NCBI GenBank assembly: GCA_025403435.1
Contig: CM046348.1
Span: 30,026,148 to 30,090,147, forward strand
Length of the DNA stretch: 64,000 nt
DNA from: Artocarpus heterophyllus
Taxonomy: Eukaryota; Streptophyta; Magnoliopsida; Rosales; Moraceae
Direction: 5' to 3'
In this document: piece after piece, positions 24,813 through 36,049 of the stretch
Layout: every line of letters begins with the position of its first letter
Position numbering within the stretch: position 1 is the first letter of the stretch
Translations under genes and position numbers: made by a program
Notes under the pieces: generated by a model
Seen by the model: only the letters and a program-made list of their open reading frames with translations
Told to the model about the DNA's origin: nothing
The model's database searches: none

Positions 24813-25411
24813 TTTAATCTACAATAAATATTCATATACCAAATATAAGGAAACATTCCATAATAGTTTAGTAAGATAATACAAACAAGTAAGCATACAG
24901 TTGTGCTTATGTATCAAAACCTTAAAAAAATCACAACCATACACTGATAATTCCTAACTCAAAATCTAGCAAGCCACCTAGGGGAGACTTCCCAAATTCA
25001 ATTAGGAACATAGATCCCCTCCAATTAGTATATGTCATCCAAGACCTGTCTGATCTAGCATATACTAATAATCATTTTCTTTGGCCATTAATTTTGTTAA
25101 TAGAGCATCTAGGGGAGGTTAACAACAAAATTAATCTTGAGTATATAACCATTGTTTAACTATTTTATCAATGATTTATAATTGCCACCTAAGGGTGTAC
25201 AATGATAAATCAAACTAAAATAAATTATCCTTTTGGAGATCCAATCTGGTACATGATGAAATCCCTTCCTAGGGATCAAAACCACCGTGTGTTACCTAGA
25301 GACTAACGATGAAGGCCTTAAGTCCTCTCTTCAAAAACCTTCCCCCACTCAATATTTTAAAAAGCCAAGTTTTTGTATTAACATGCATGAACAATTTTTA
25401 ATGAGCGGTAC
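24813..25411 (-). other. Copia-2 leader, part left of the copia-1 insertion
   Basis: Non-coding leader matching the complement of copia-1 about 28490-29091 (CCACCTAGGGG..., GGGGATCAAAACCA blocks). Copia-1 inserted here, duplicating GGTAC. Confidence 0.75.
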
Positions 25412-26838
25412 TGTTAGACATGTATGCTCTAAGGAGTAAAAATGTAATACGTTTTTGGAGACATTTTTATCAATAAAGAATTTATTCATACCAAATATTG
25501 TCCTCTTTACGTTCATATTCGTTGAATGTATGATAAGCAAACAGTAGTCTGAGACTGTCAGTCTAAACCTTAAGAATTGGGCATATGATGGGATGATTAT
25601 GCGGTAGACACGACTCTTAAGGTGATGGTCTAAAATATATGATCCGCAATCGAGGGAATAAAGTTGGGCGCTTTATTCATGTAAAGATTGTTATGTTGTC
25701 TATATCCCTTTTGGGAGATGGTTTGTCTTGGCCATCGGAGTTGGACTCCGTGAATAGAAACATTGGCGCGTTGTCATAGGTGACGATGTGTTGGATCGGG
25801 ACATAAAGTGAATTGATTTGGATTAATAATTCTGTCTTGGCAAATCGATTCACTTTAGACAGTCGTTTGTATTGTATCTTAATCCTGAGATGAATAATGG
25901 GCCCGTTGTCTCGACTTGTGTCTTTTGATGTACCAATGGGTGACTCCCACATCTCTATAGTGGCATGCATGCCGGTACGTTGGAGGCATGACTCTTGATA
26001 GCGTAGACTTGTTATTCATAGATATGGAATCCATAGCTCCTCTTTAGGAGTAATGATATCCTCTTATATGCGTTGTCCTGTAATTGGAAAACTGGAGCGC
26101 TCAACCATTTGGATACATAGGTGTAACCGAATGGTATACTATCTTTGGATGGTAAGTTTTCTAATGGTGAAACAATGGAACGTAAGATAAAAATAATCGG
26201 GAAGGTAAGACAGAACTTGTCCTTAAGCCGATTATGGATGATCATATGGGGATGCGATACACTATGATATGTCATGGAGACTTAGCTACATGAGCTTCGT
26301 AATTCTGTAAAGTTCGAGAGTGCAGCTCCAAGCTTTTAGTGGAGTAGCGTTGGAGTTGATAATTGTGAAATGTATATCTGGGATATTGGGTTTCATAATT
26401 ATCATGAGCTTGAACTTTATAGGTCCATTTTGGTCCCCTTTGCTAGCTCACAAAATCCTGTAACGACACGGCGTGCTTTTCCAATAATTGGTGACTTATG
26501 TCGGATTTATCAGATTGGTTTAAAATTTATAAGAATCAAATAATTCATGTCTGTTTATCGGTTGAATTAATTTTGTAAGAAATTAGTTCAAGATGAACTT
26601 GTTGAATTATGGTGTTCGGATAATTCTTGTCTGTTTATCGGTTGTTTTAATTTTGGACAATTAGAACAAGATAAACTTGTAGAATTATTTGAATTGATTT
26701 ATTTTCTTAGAGATTATCTTGATAGAGTTTGTTTTGATCAGATATCTTTTCTATTGGGCTATTTGAATCAAAACTGAGACTTTATCCTTTAGAATCTCGG
26801 GTGGAAAATAAAAGATTCGCGGAGATTTTTTCTCGGCA

Positions 26839-26917
26839 GTTCGGCCTGCCGATCAGAAAGTTCGGCCTGCCGAACTGGCCAGTTCGGCCTGCCTATCTCA
26901 CAGTTCGGCATGCCGAC
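26839..26917 (+). repeat. Four-unit TTCGGCCTGCCGA array in copia-1 5' LTR
   Basis: Units at about 26840, 26861, 26882 and 26903 are spaced 20-21 nt, close to two helical turns. Two are near-perfect dyads (TTCGGC-CT-GCCGAA). The array lies about 120 bp upstream of the TATA box. The same array is at 34487-34565 in the 3' LTR. Confidence 0.85.
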
Positions 26918-27035
26918 CGCGACAGCTAAGATTACGCGTTTTTCACGCGTATCTTATCAGATATTGATCCGAACTTGATTCTATTTCGATTTTTGAGACC
27001 TAATCTGATATGGACTGACCCCAAGGACCAATAGG

Positions 27036-27043
27036 TATAAAAA
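27036..27043 (+). promoter_or_regulatory. Copia-1 LTR TATA box
   Basis: TATAAAAA in the context AGGTATAAAAAGGGAG, placed to start transcription about 370 bp before the LTR end. The duplicate in the 3' LTR is at 34684-34691. Confidence 0.65.
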
Positions 27044-27437
27044 GGGAGTGAGTCTAATGATTTACTCAGATCAATTTGAGAGATTAAGAGTGATACTCTT
27101 CTAGTGAGCATCTGAAAACTCCCTGAGAGCTTTTGTTCACAAATCACGAACACTAGCTTTGGGTTCTCTCTATTGGTTGGAAGGAGAGTCACCGGTGGAA
27201 GAGCTGTACGTGTGAGCCCACACTCACTCCGGTTGTGGATAGAGAATAGCAAAGAAGACCAGTTGGTTGAGGCTCTTCTGGAACGTTACTTCTCTACACA
27301 GGTCGCGGAGGTTCTTCGGCACACTGAGGTTAGTAAGATCTGTTTAATTTATACATATAACATGTCAAACTTGTGTTTTGGAAAATACTCTGATGAAAAA
27401 TTTTTAAAATTCCGCTGCGCACTTTGTTTCCAACAAT

Positions 27438-27449
27438 TGGTATCAGAGA
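27438..27449 (+). other. Copia-1 primer-binding site
   Basis: TTGGTATCAGAG begins 2 nt after the 5' LTR. It matches the usual plant copia site complementary to the 3' end of initiator methionine tRNA. Confidence 0.85.
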
Positions 27450-29091
27450 CGAGGTTTTTACATAAATTTGCAAGTTTGTGATCATGTTATATGCATAAAT
27501 TTTGTGATCTTAATCTCTCCAATGCTTGAATTGAATTTTATAGAGAGATGGCACTCTAGGTTTCTATATAATATATATGTTGTCATGGATTATGTGGTGA
27601 ATGTTTATTAATTAATTATGGTTGATTAAATTGATTGTTTAATTATTTATTAATTAATTAATACCGGTTATGGTTCCTTAGAGGTTAGAATGTGTATCTA
27701 GGTTTTTCATGTAATTAGATGGCGGACTATCATCTCCGTCTAGGAATTATTATTTAATTTGTAAGAATTTTGTAATTAAATAATTATTCGGAGAAGACGG
27801 AACGAGAAGTCGGATCTTGAAGATAGATGATGGCGCCTCCAGGTATTTCCTGAGTCTCTAATTTTATGTTTTTGAATTGTTGAAAATAAAATTGATGAAT
27901 TGCATTAAAATTGTATTTTCTGGATTGAGTGTTTTCTGCTCGGTCGGCATGCCGGACCTCACAGTTCGGCAGGCCGAAGGTCACAGATCGGCAGGCCGGA
28001 CGTACGGTCCGGCAGGCCGACAGTGGGGCAGAAATTTTGGTGCTCTGCCGGCAGGCCGAACCTTCATGTTCGGCAGGCCGAACCACCATGATCGGCAGAC
28101 CGATCACCTAGATCGGCCTGCCGACAGAGAGCATCCAGGTGTCCAGAAAAGGTGCAATTTTTGGTGCAGTTTTAATTTTATTTTTGGGACGATTCTGAGA
28201 AACATTAAATTTGGATATGACCGGAAATATGAAGTGTTCGATTCATACGGGATTGAGGACTTGAAGATGGATATTACATGAAGAAGGATACAGCTTGAGG
28301 ATTCAAGGATGAAGAATCGATAAATGTCTCGATTATTCTCTTGTAATCTTAGTTTTTCTATTCTCTAGGGTGGAACCATAATATTACGGTTATTATTATT
28401 ATGCTTGTAGCTTTGCTTGATTGCTTTGCTTGTCTGCATTATAATATGATTTACCATGTATATTGATAACATGTCATATAGAATAGGGAGTGCCGCTCAT
28501 ATTAAAATTGTTCATGCATAATTTTAAAATAAAACCTTGACTTCAAAAGATTGAGTGGGAGAAGGTTTTCGAAGAGAGAACCTAAGGCCTCCATCGTTGG
28601 TCCATAGGAAGAACATGATGGTCCCAACCCCTAGGAAGGGATTTCTATTATGTACCAGATTGGATCTCTAAAAGGATAAGGTATTTTAGTATGATTTATG
28701 GTTGCACACCCCTAGGTGGTGATTATAAATCATGGATAAAATATTGAAACGGTGGTTATACACTCACGTTAATTTTATTATTAACCTCCCCTAGGAGCTC
28801 TGTTAATAGAATTAATGGCCAAAGAAACGATTATTAGTATATGCTGGATCATACGGGTCCTGGATGGCATATATTAATCAGGAGGGGATCCGTGTTCCTG
28901 ATTGAATTTGGCATGACTCCCCTAGGAGCTTGTTGAATTCTGAGTTGGGAATTATCGTTGTAAGGTTGTGATATTTTCAAGGTTTTGACACATAAACACA
29001 TTTGTATGATTTTACATGATTGTGTTATCTTACTAAATTATTAAATATGTTTGCTTATGTTTGGTATATGATTCTTTATTGTAGATTGAAA
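27450..29091 (+). other. Copia-1 leader
   Basis: About 1.6 kb of untranslated sequence between primer site and gag ATG. Several short frames occur, but composition and decay in copia-2 suggest they are not translated. It holds an eight-unit GGCAGGCCGA array at 27941-28124. Confidence 0.75.
27941..28124 (+). repeat. Eight-unit GGCAGGCCGA array in copia-1 leader
   Basis: The units are mostly complementary in orientation (TTCGGCAGGCCGAA) to the LTR array at 26839-26917. The last unit flips to GGCCTGCCGA. Some units have matching changed arms, for example GATCGG...CCGATC. Spacing is about 20-25 nt. Confidence 0.85.
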
Positions 29092-32000
29092 ATGTCTAAA
29101 AACGCTTTATCATCGATACTTGACAAAAACCTATTAACCGGTGAGAACTATAACGATTGGAAACGGAACCTGGATATCGTCCTATCCTTTGAGAAACTGA
29201 AGTATGTACTGACAACTCCTTGTCCTCCCGAGCCTACGGGAGACTCAAGTAATGAGCAATTCCAAGCGTACGAACGCTGGAAAGATGCTAATGATCAGGC
29301 CCGCTGCTATGTTATGGCTAGCATGAATAACGTGCTGCAGGCTCAACATCAGGATTATGAGACTGCGAAGCAGATCTTGGATAATCTTGAGGATATGTTT
29401 GGAGGCCAGGCCATAACAAAGCGGCAAGGGGCGCTTCGGAAACTCTTAAACTGTAGACAGAGACCGGGGACATCTGTAAAGGAGCACATGATGTTGGTCA
29501 TGGGTTACCTCGCTGAGGCTCAAACCAATGGAGCCGACATCGATGCTGAAACTCAGATGACTATGGTCTTTGAGACTCTGTCTAAGGAATTTATTCCGTT
29601 TAGAGCTACTTTTAATTTGAGCAATAGACGGGATATGACCTTGACAGAACTGATGAAACAGTTACAGGAGTTTGAACTGCTGATCAGGGAGTCTCCTGCT
29701 GGTGGAGAGGCCAATATGGTAGCTGCTTCTGGTTCCAATCCTGACTCTGGGAATGGAAAGAAGCAACGGGCCAAGAGTGGTAAGTCTTCTATTCCTATTG
29801 CTACCAAGAGCAAGAAGAAAAAGAAGAAGAACCCAAAGAAGCTTAAGTGCTTCTTTTGTGGTAAGGTCGGGCATATAAAGAAGCATTGCAAGGACTTCCT
29901 TTCCAAGGGAGGTAGGTGTGATCTTCTATATTTAGAAACTTGTTTGGTTGAGGAATCCAGTGACATTTGGGTCATAGATTCCGGTGCAACTAATCATGTT
30001 TGTGTTTCTCTGCAGGGATTCAAAGAAACGAGAAGTCTACTTCGTGAAGACTTAACGCTTCGGATGGGCGATGGATCCTTGGTCTCAGCGGAAGCAGTGG
30101 GAGATGTCCATCTTTGTTTTGATAATTATAGGAGTTTAATTTTGCGAGATTGTTTTTATGTTCCTAAATTTAAAAGGAATTTAATTTCTGTATCTTCTTT
30201 ATTTAAAGACTCCTACGTGGTATCTTTTAATGAAAAAGTGGTGATTCGTAAAAACAAATCTTTTATCTGTTCTGGATGGATGCAAAATAATCTATATTTT
30301 ATCAAACCTAAGATGGACTTATTGCTTAATGCTGAGATAAATGATAATGACTCAAAAAGACTTAAAACTTCTCACTCTAATAAGACTTATCTTTGGCATT
30401 TGCGCCTTGGCCATATTAACCTGAATAGGATTCAAAGGTTGGTAAGGGATGGACCTTTAAGTCACTTAAAGGTGGAATCTATACCTCAATGTGAGTCTTG
30501 TTTGGAGGGTAAAATGACCAAAAGACCATACGGGTCTAAGGGCAATAGGGCCGAAGGGGTTCTAGAACTTGTGCATAGTGATGTTTGCGGACCGATGAAC
30601 ATCCGGGCACGAGGAGGGTATGAGTACTTCGTCACTTTTATTGACGATTACTCAAGATATGGGTATGTGTACCTAATGCACCACAAAAGCGAAACTTATG
30701 ATAAGTTCAGGGAGTTTCGGGCTGAAGTGGAAAAGCAATTGGGTAGACCCATAAAGGCACTTCGATCTGATCGAGGTGGGGAATACCTTTCTGATGAGTT
30801 CTTGGGACACTTGTTAGAGAATGGGATTTTATCCCATTTGACTGCGCCGGGCACTCCGCAGCAGAATGGCGTAGCGGAGAGAAGGAATAGGACTTTGTTG
30901 GACATGATTCGGTCCATGATGAGTTATTCATCATTGCCTTTATCCTTTTGGGGATATGCACTACAAACCGCATGTTATCTTTTGAACAATGTGCCTTCAA
31001 AATCGGTCCCTAAAACTCCTCACGAGTTGTGGACAAGACGGAAGACATCCTTAAACCATATTCGCATATGGGGATGTCCAGCTCATGTCCTGTTTAAGGA
31101 TCCGAATAAGTTGGAAGCACGTTCAGAAGTTTGCGTGTTTGTAGGATATCCAAAAGGGACTAAAGGGGGTTATTTTTATAACCCAAAGGAAAATAAAGTC
31201 GTGGTTTCAACTAATGCAACTTTCCTTGAGGAGAGTTACATGAACGACTTTAAACCTCAAAGCAAAGTGGTGCTTGAGGAGTTGAGGGGTAATCCGTTTA
31301 CTCCGGAGGTTCCGAACGAAACCATTCCGATCGGTGTAGAAAAACCAAACAAACCTGAACAACAACCACAGGGGCTTCGGCGTAGTGGGAGGATCGGGCG
31401 TCAACCTGAGAGGTATATGTTCAATGGGGAGGTCTTTTTGGCTGAACCAGATGAACATGACAGGGATCCTTATACTTACGCAGAAGCTATGGAGGATGTT
31501 GATTCAAGACTCTGGACAGAGGCCATGAACATTGAGATGAAGTCTATGGAGACTAATCGGGTCTGGGAGCTTGTGGATCTTCCCAAAGGGGTAAAACCCA
31601 TAGGGTGTAAGTGGATCTACAAGAGGAAAAGAGGAGTGGATGGAAAGGTCGAAACCTTTAAGGCTAGACTGGTAGCTAAGGGTTATACGCAAAAGGAAGG
31701 AATCGATTATGAGGAAACCTTTTCGCCTGTAGCCATGCTTAAGTCCATCCGGATTCTCTTGTCCATAGCTGCCGCTCTCGACTACGAGATTTGGCAGATG
31801 GATGTCAAGACGGCTTTTCTGAATGGCTATCTTGATGAGTCCATTTATATGGAACAACCAGACGGGTTCAAGGTCACGGGTCAAGAGGGTAAGGTTTGTA
31901 AGTTGCTAAAGTCTATTTATGGACTTAAGCAGGCTTCTCGTTCTTGGAACATAAGATTTGATCAAGTGATCAAGACTTATGGGTTCTCACAAAATGTGGA

Positions 32001-33045
32001 TGAACCATGTGTTTACAAACACATTAAGAATGGGGAGGTGGTTTTTCTACTACTCTATGTAGATGACATTCTGCTAATTGGCAATGACGTTGGGGCGTTG
32101 TCATCGGTCAAATTATGGTTGACCAAGCAGTTTGACATGAAGGACTTGGGTGAGGCTAATTTTGTTCTCGGTATCCAGATCTTTCGGGATAGGAAGAACA
32201 AAATGATAGCTTTGTCACAGGCCGGGTACATAGATAAAATTCTCAGGAGGTTTGCAATGCAGGATTCCAAGAAAGGTGGGCAACCATCTAGGTCTGGAAT
32301 TACTCTTTCTAAAAAAGACTCTCCAAAGTCTTATGAAGAAAGAGAATACATGAAGAAGGTACCTTATGCTTCGGCAGTGGGTAGTCTCATGTATGCCATG
32401 CTTTGCACTCGACCGGATATTAGCTATGCGGTCGGGATTGTGAGTCGATTTCAGGCGGATCCAGGACCAAACCATTGGGTTGCGGTAAAGCATATTTTCA
32501 AGTACCTGAGAAGGACTCGTGAGTATATGCTTGTGTATTCGGGTGAGGATTTAACTCCTCTAGGATACACTGATTCGGATTTTCAATCCTGCCTGGATTC
32601 TAGGAAATCGACTTCAGGATTTGTGTTTACTCTAGGAGGCGGTGCCATCAGTTGGAGAAGTGCGAAGCAAGATTGCACTTCGGATTCAACGATGGAGGCC
32701 GAGTATGTGGCGGCTAGTGATGCTTCGAAAGAAGCAGTGTGGCTCCGCAAGTTCCTTGGGGATCTTGAGGTAGTTCCTGGTATGGATAAAGCGGTATCAC
32801 TGTACTGTGATAACAGTGCGGCGGTAGCTAATGCTAAGGAACCAAGATTTCACAAGAAGAGTAAGCATATTGATCGGAAGTATCATGTGATAAAGGACTT
32901 CGTTGAGAGCGGGCATGTCACGGTGTGCAAGATCGCGTCAGAGGACAATTTAGCTGATCCATTTACGAAGACACTTTCTGGGAGAGTCTTCGAAAGGCAT
33001 GTGGAAGCTATGGGGATGCGAAATTTGCAGTATTTACTCACTTAG
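29092..33045 (+). CDS. Copia-1 gag-pol polyprotein, intact
   Basis: A single open frame of 1317 codons from ATG 29092. The frame stays open from 29020, but the 29092 start gives the MSKNALSS beginning that copia-2 also has. In order, residues from this ATG: gag (about 5-220); Lys-rich linker; CCHC zinc knuckle [14 protein letters not shown] (about 253); aspartic protease [12 protein letters not shown] (about 293); GAG-pre-integrase with an H...C-x-x-C motif (about 435-470). Integrase follows with D (VHSDVCGPM), D (RSDRGGEY) and E (NGVAERRN) between about 495 and 600. RT has [11 protein letters not shown] and catalytic [13 protein letters not shown] (about 990). RNase H has [10 protein letters not shown] and [10 protein letters not shown] near the C-terminus. 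It encodes particle, processing, DNA synthesis and insertion functions. No broken or missing key residue was seen. Length is normal for Ty1/copia. Confidence 0.96.
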   Translation: MSKNALSSILDKNLLTGENYNDWKRNLDIVLSFEKLKYVLTTPCPPEPTGDSSNEQFQAYERWKDANDQARCYVMASMNNVLQAQHQDYETAKQILDNLEDMFGGQAITKRQGALRKLLNCRQRPGTSVKEHMMLVMGYLAEAQTNGADIDAETQMTMVFETLSKEFIPFRATFNLSNRRDMTLTELMKQLQEFELLIRESPAGGEANMVAASGSNPDSGNGKKQRAKSGKSSIPIATKSKKKKKKNPKKLKCFFCGKVGHIKKHCKDFLSKGGRCDLLYLETCLVEESSDIWVIDSGATNHVCVSLQGFKETRSLLREDLTLRMGDGSLVSAEAVGDVHLCFDNYRSLILRDCFYVPKFKRNLISVSSLFKDSYVVSFNEKVVIRKNKSFICSGWMQNNLYFIKPKMDLLLNAEINDNDSKRLKTSHSNKTYLWHLRLGHINLNRIQRLVRDGPLSHLKVESIPQCESCLEGKMTKRPYGSKGNRAEGVLELVHSDVCGPMNIRARGGYEYFVTFIDDYSRYGYVYLMHHKSETYDKFREFRAEVEKQLGRPIKALRSDRGGEYLSDEFLGHLLENGILSHLTAPGTPQQNGVAERRNRTLLDMIRSMMSYSSLPLSFWGYALQTACYLLNNVPSKSVPKTPHELWTRRKTSLNHIRIWGCPAHVLFKDPNKLEARSEVCVFVGYPKGTKGGYFYNPKENKVVVSTNATFLEESYMNDFKPQSKVVLEELRGNPFTPEVPNETIPIGVEKPNKPEQQPQGLRRSGRIGRQPERYMFNGEVFLAEPDEHDRDPYTYAEAMEDVDSRLWTEAMNIEMKSMETNRVWELVDLPKGVKPIGCKWIYKRKRGVDGKVETFKARLVAKGYTQKEGIDYEETFSPVAMLKSIRILLSIAAALDYEIWQMDVKTAFLNGYLDESIYMEQPDGFKVTGQEGKVCKLLKSIYGLKQASRSWNIRFDQVIKTYGFSQNVDEPCVYKHIKNGEVVFLLLYVDDILLIGNDVGALSSVKLWLTKQFDMKDLGEANFVLGIQIFRDRKNKMIALSQAGYIDKILRRFAMQDSKKGGQPSRSGITLSKKDSPKSYEEREYMKKVPYASAVGSLMYAMLCTRPDISYAVGIVSRFQADPGPNHWVAVKHIFKYLRRTREYMLVYSGEDLTPLGYTDSDFQSCLDSRKSTSGFVFTLGGGAISWRSAKQDCTSDSTMEAEYVAASDASKEAVWLRKFLGDLEVVPGMDKAVSLYCDNSAAVANAKEPRFHKKSKHIDRKYHVIKDFVESGHVTVCKIASEDNLADPFTKTLSGRVFERHVEAMGMRNLQYLLT

Positions 33046-33048
33046 TGC

Positions 33049-33058
33049 AAGTGGGAGA
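33049..33058 (+). other. Copia-1 polypurine tract
   Basis: AAGTGGGAGA lies just before the 3' LTR start at 33060, 3 nt after the gag-pol stop. It is the plus-strand primer site. Confidence 0.85.
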
Positions 33059-33059
33059 T

Positions 33060-35083
33060 TGTTAGACATGTATGCTCTAAGGAGTAAAAATGTAATACGT
33101 TTTTGGAGACATTTTTATCAATAAAGAATTTATTCATACCAAATATTGTCCTCTTTACGTTCATATTCGTTGAATGTATGATAAGCAAACAGTAGTCTGA
33201 GACTGTCAGTCTAAACCTTAAGAATTGGGCATATGATGGGATGATTATGCGGTAGACACGACTCTTAAGGTGATGGTCTAAAATATATGATCCGCAATCG
33301 AGGGAATAAAGTTGGGCGCTTTATTCATGTAAAGATTGTTATGTTGTCTATATCCCTTTTGGGAGATGGTTTGTCTTGGCCATCGGAGTTGGACTCCGTG
33401 AATAGAAACATTGGCGCGTTGTCATAGGTGACGATGTGTTGGATCGGGACATAAAGTGAATTGATTTGGATTAATAATTCTGTCTTGGCAAATCGATTCA
33501 CTTTAGACAGTCGTTTGTATTGTATCTTAATCCTGAGATGAATAATGGGCCCGTTGTCTCGACTTGTGTCTTTTGATGTACCAATGGGTGACTCCCACAT
33601 CTCTATAGTGGCATGCATGCCGGTACGTTGGAGGCATGACTCTTGATAGCGTAGACTTGTTATTCATAGATATGGAATCCATAGCTCCTCTTTAGGAGTA
33701 ATGATATCCTCTTATATGCGTTGTCCTGTAATTGGAAAACTGGAGCGCTCAACCATTTGGATACATAGGTGTAACCGAATGGTATACTATCTTTGGATGG
33801 TAAGTTTTCTAATGGTGAAACAATGGAACGTAAGATAAAAATAATCGGGAAGGTAAGACAGAACTTGTCCTTAAGCCGATTATGGATGATCATATGGGGA
33901 TGCGATACACTATGATATGTCATGGAGACTTAGCTACATGAGCTTCGTAATTCTGTAAAGTTCGAGAGTGCAGCTCCAAGCTTTTAGTGGAGTAGCGTTG
34001 GAGTTGATAATTGTGAAATGTATATCTGGGATATTGGGTTTCATAATTATCATGAGCTTGAACTTTATAGGTCCATTTTGGTCCCCTTTGCTAGCTCACA
34101 AAATCCTGTAACGACACGGCGTGCTTTTCCAATAATTGGTGACTTATGTCGGATTTATCAGATTGGTTTAAAATTTATAAGAATCAAATAATTCATGTCT
34201 GTTTATCGGTTGAATTAATTTTGTAAGAAATTAGTTCAAGATGAACTTGTTGAATTATGGTGTTCGGATAATTCTTGTCTGTTTATCGGTTGTTTTAATT
34301 TTGGACAATTAGAACAAGATAAACTTGTAGAATTATTTGAATTGATTTATTTTCTTAGAGATTATCTTGATAGAGTTTGTTTTGATCAGATATCTTTTCT
34401 ATTGGGCTATTTGAATCAAAACTGAGACTTTATCCTTTAGAATCTCGGGTGGAAAATAAAAGATTCGCGGAGATTTTTTCTCGGCAGTTCGGCCTGCCGA
34501 TCAGAAAGTTCGGCCTGCCGAACTGGCCAGTTCGGCCTGCCTATCTCACAGTTCGGCATGCCGACCGCGACAGCTAAGATTACGCGTTTTTCACGCGTAT
34601 CTTATCAGATATTGATCCGAACTTGATTCTATTTCGATTTTTGAGACCTAATCTGATATGGACTGACCCCAAGGACCAATAGGTATAAAAAGGGAGTGAG
34701 TCTAATGATTTACTCAGATCAATTTGAGAGATTAAGAGTGATACTCTTCTAGTGAGCATCTGAAAACTCCCTGAGAGCTTTTGTTCACAAATCACGAACA
34801 CTAGCTTTGGGTTCTCTCTATTGGTTGGAAGGAGAGTCACCGGTGGAAGAGCTGTACGTGTGAGCCCACACTCACTCCGGTTGTGGATAGAGAATAGCAA
34901 AGAAGACCAGTTGGTTGAGGCTCTTCTGGAACGTTACTTCTCTACACAGGTCGCGGAGGTTCTTCGGCACACTGAGGTTAGTAAGATCTGTTTAATTTAT
35001 ACATATAACATGTCAAACTTGTGTTTTGGAAAATACTCTGATGAAAAATTTTTAAAATTCCGCTGCGCACTTTGTTTCCAACA
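33060..35083 (+). repeat. Copia-1 3' LTR
   Basis: Same length as the 5' LTR (2024 bp), offset 7648 bp, no difference noticed. It carries the same dyad array (34487-34565) and TATA box (34684-34691), so it could drive transcription into the flanking copia-2 leader. Confidence 0.95.
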
Positions 35084-35088
35084 GGTAC

Positions 35089-36049
35089 TCCCTATTTTAC
35101 ATGGCATGTTATCAATGCACATAGTAAATTATATTATAATGTAGACAAGCAAAGCAACATACAAAGCTACAAATAAAATAATAAATAGTTGTAATATCAG
35201 AGTTTCATCTTAGAAAAAAGAAAATAAAGATTACAAAAGATTAATCGAAACATATTATTGATTCTTCATCTTGTATCATCTTGTTGTATCCTTCTTCATA
35301 TGGTCAACGTCTTTTATTCTTCAATCTCATATAAATCAAAAATGTTATTTTTCTGGTCATCATAAAATTTCATGTTTCTTAGCATTGTCTCAAAAACAAA
35401 ATCAAAACTACACCAAAAAGTGCACTTTTTTAAAAAATTGTTCTATCCCGCTATCGGCCTGCCAAACTTTCAGATCGGCCTACCAGTCTATGACCATCGG
35501 CCTGCCGACCCATCAAGTTTGGTTTGCCCATTGGTGCTAAACCAACATTTTTCCAAAATTTTGAAAAGATATTTTTAAGTAGTTTTTAATCTTATTTTCA
35601 ACAATTTAAAAACATAAAAATTTATAGACATAGAAAAACAATAGAACTCTAATCATCTCCATCTTCTAGATCCATCTTCACTTTAAATAATTATTTCAAT
35701 ATAAATTTTACAAATTAAAATTAAAATAATAAACCTAAATGGTGATGATAGACCGCCATCTAATTATATGAAAAAACCTAGATACACATTCAAACCTTTA
35801 AGAAATCATAACTGAAAAAAATTAATTAATTAATAAAATAATTAAAATATAAATTTAATCAACCATAATTAATTAACAAACATTTACCATATAATCTTAC
35901 GAAAACATTTAATTATATAGAAACCCTAGAGTGCCAACTCTTTAAAAAATTAAATTCAAGCATAAGAGAGAATAAGATCACATAATTTATGTGTATAGCA
36001 TGATCACAAACCTGTAAAATCAACGTAAAAATCTAACTCTGATGCCAAT
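35089..36049 (-). other. Copia-2 leader, part right of the copia-1 insertion
   Basis: It matches the complement of the copia-1 leader, including a decayed dyad array at 35450-35530 (GGCCTGCCAAAC, GGCCTACCAG, GGCCTGCCGACC). It ends at the complemented primer site 36037-36048, CTCTGATGCCAA, one mismatch from the copia-1 site. Confidence 0.75.

Larger units (their letters stand above)
25412..27435 (+). repeat. Copia-1 5' LTR
   Basis: 2024 bp, TGTTAGAC...CCAACA. It contains a TATA box at 27036-27043 and a cluster of four TTCGGCCTGCCGA-type dyads at 26839-26917. The minus-strand frames inside it are also present in the 3' LTR and look like chance frames. Confidence 0.95.
25412..35083 (+). mobile_element. 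Young, apparently complete Ty1/copia retrotransposon (copia-1)
   Basis: Total length 9672 bp. LTRs of 2024 bp lie at 25412-27435 and 33060-35083, both TGTTAGACATG...TTTCCAACA. All stretches I compared, and every frame within them, were the same in both. The target duplication GGTAC is at 25407-25411 and 35084-35088. It has a primer-binding site, a 1.65-kb leader, one uninterrupted gag-pol frame and a purine tract. It is inserted in opposite orientation into the leader of copia-2, an older member of the same family. All signs point to a very recent insertion that may still be able to move. Confidence 0.95.

Noticed and set aside
25677..27481. Frames of 87-106 codons in the copia-1 LTR
   Set aside because: They recur unchanged in the 3' LTR because the LTRs are copies, and no domain or start context supports translation.
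27941..28124. CRISPR-like regularly spaced palindromes
   Set aside because: Spacing and units vary, spacers are short and non-unique, there are no cas genes, and the array lies in a plant retrotransposon leader.
27784..28281. Overlapping frames on both strands with repeated RQAE/GRP-type text that look like a repeat protein
   Set aside because: They are translations of the near-palindromic GGCAGGCCGA units; the same appears in every array and in every frame.
29245..32493. Minus-strand frames across the copia-1 polyprotein
   Set aside because: Shadows of the real coding frame; no independent support.
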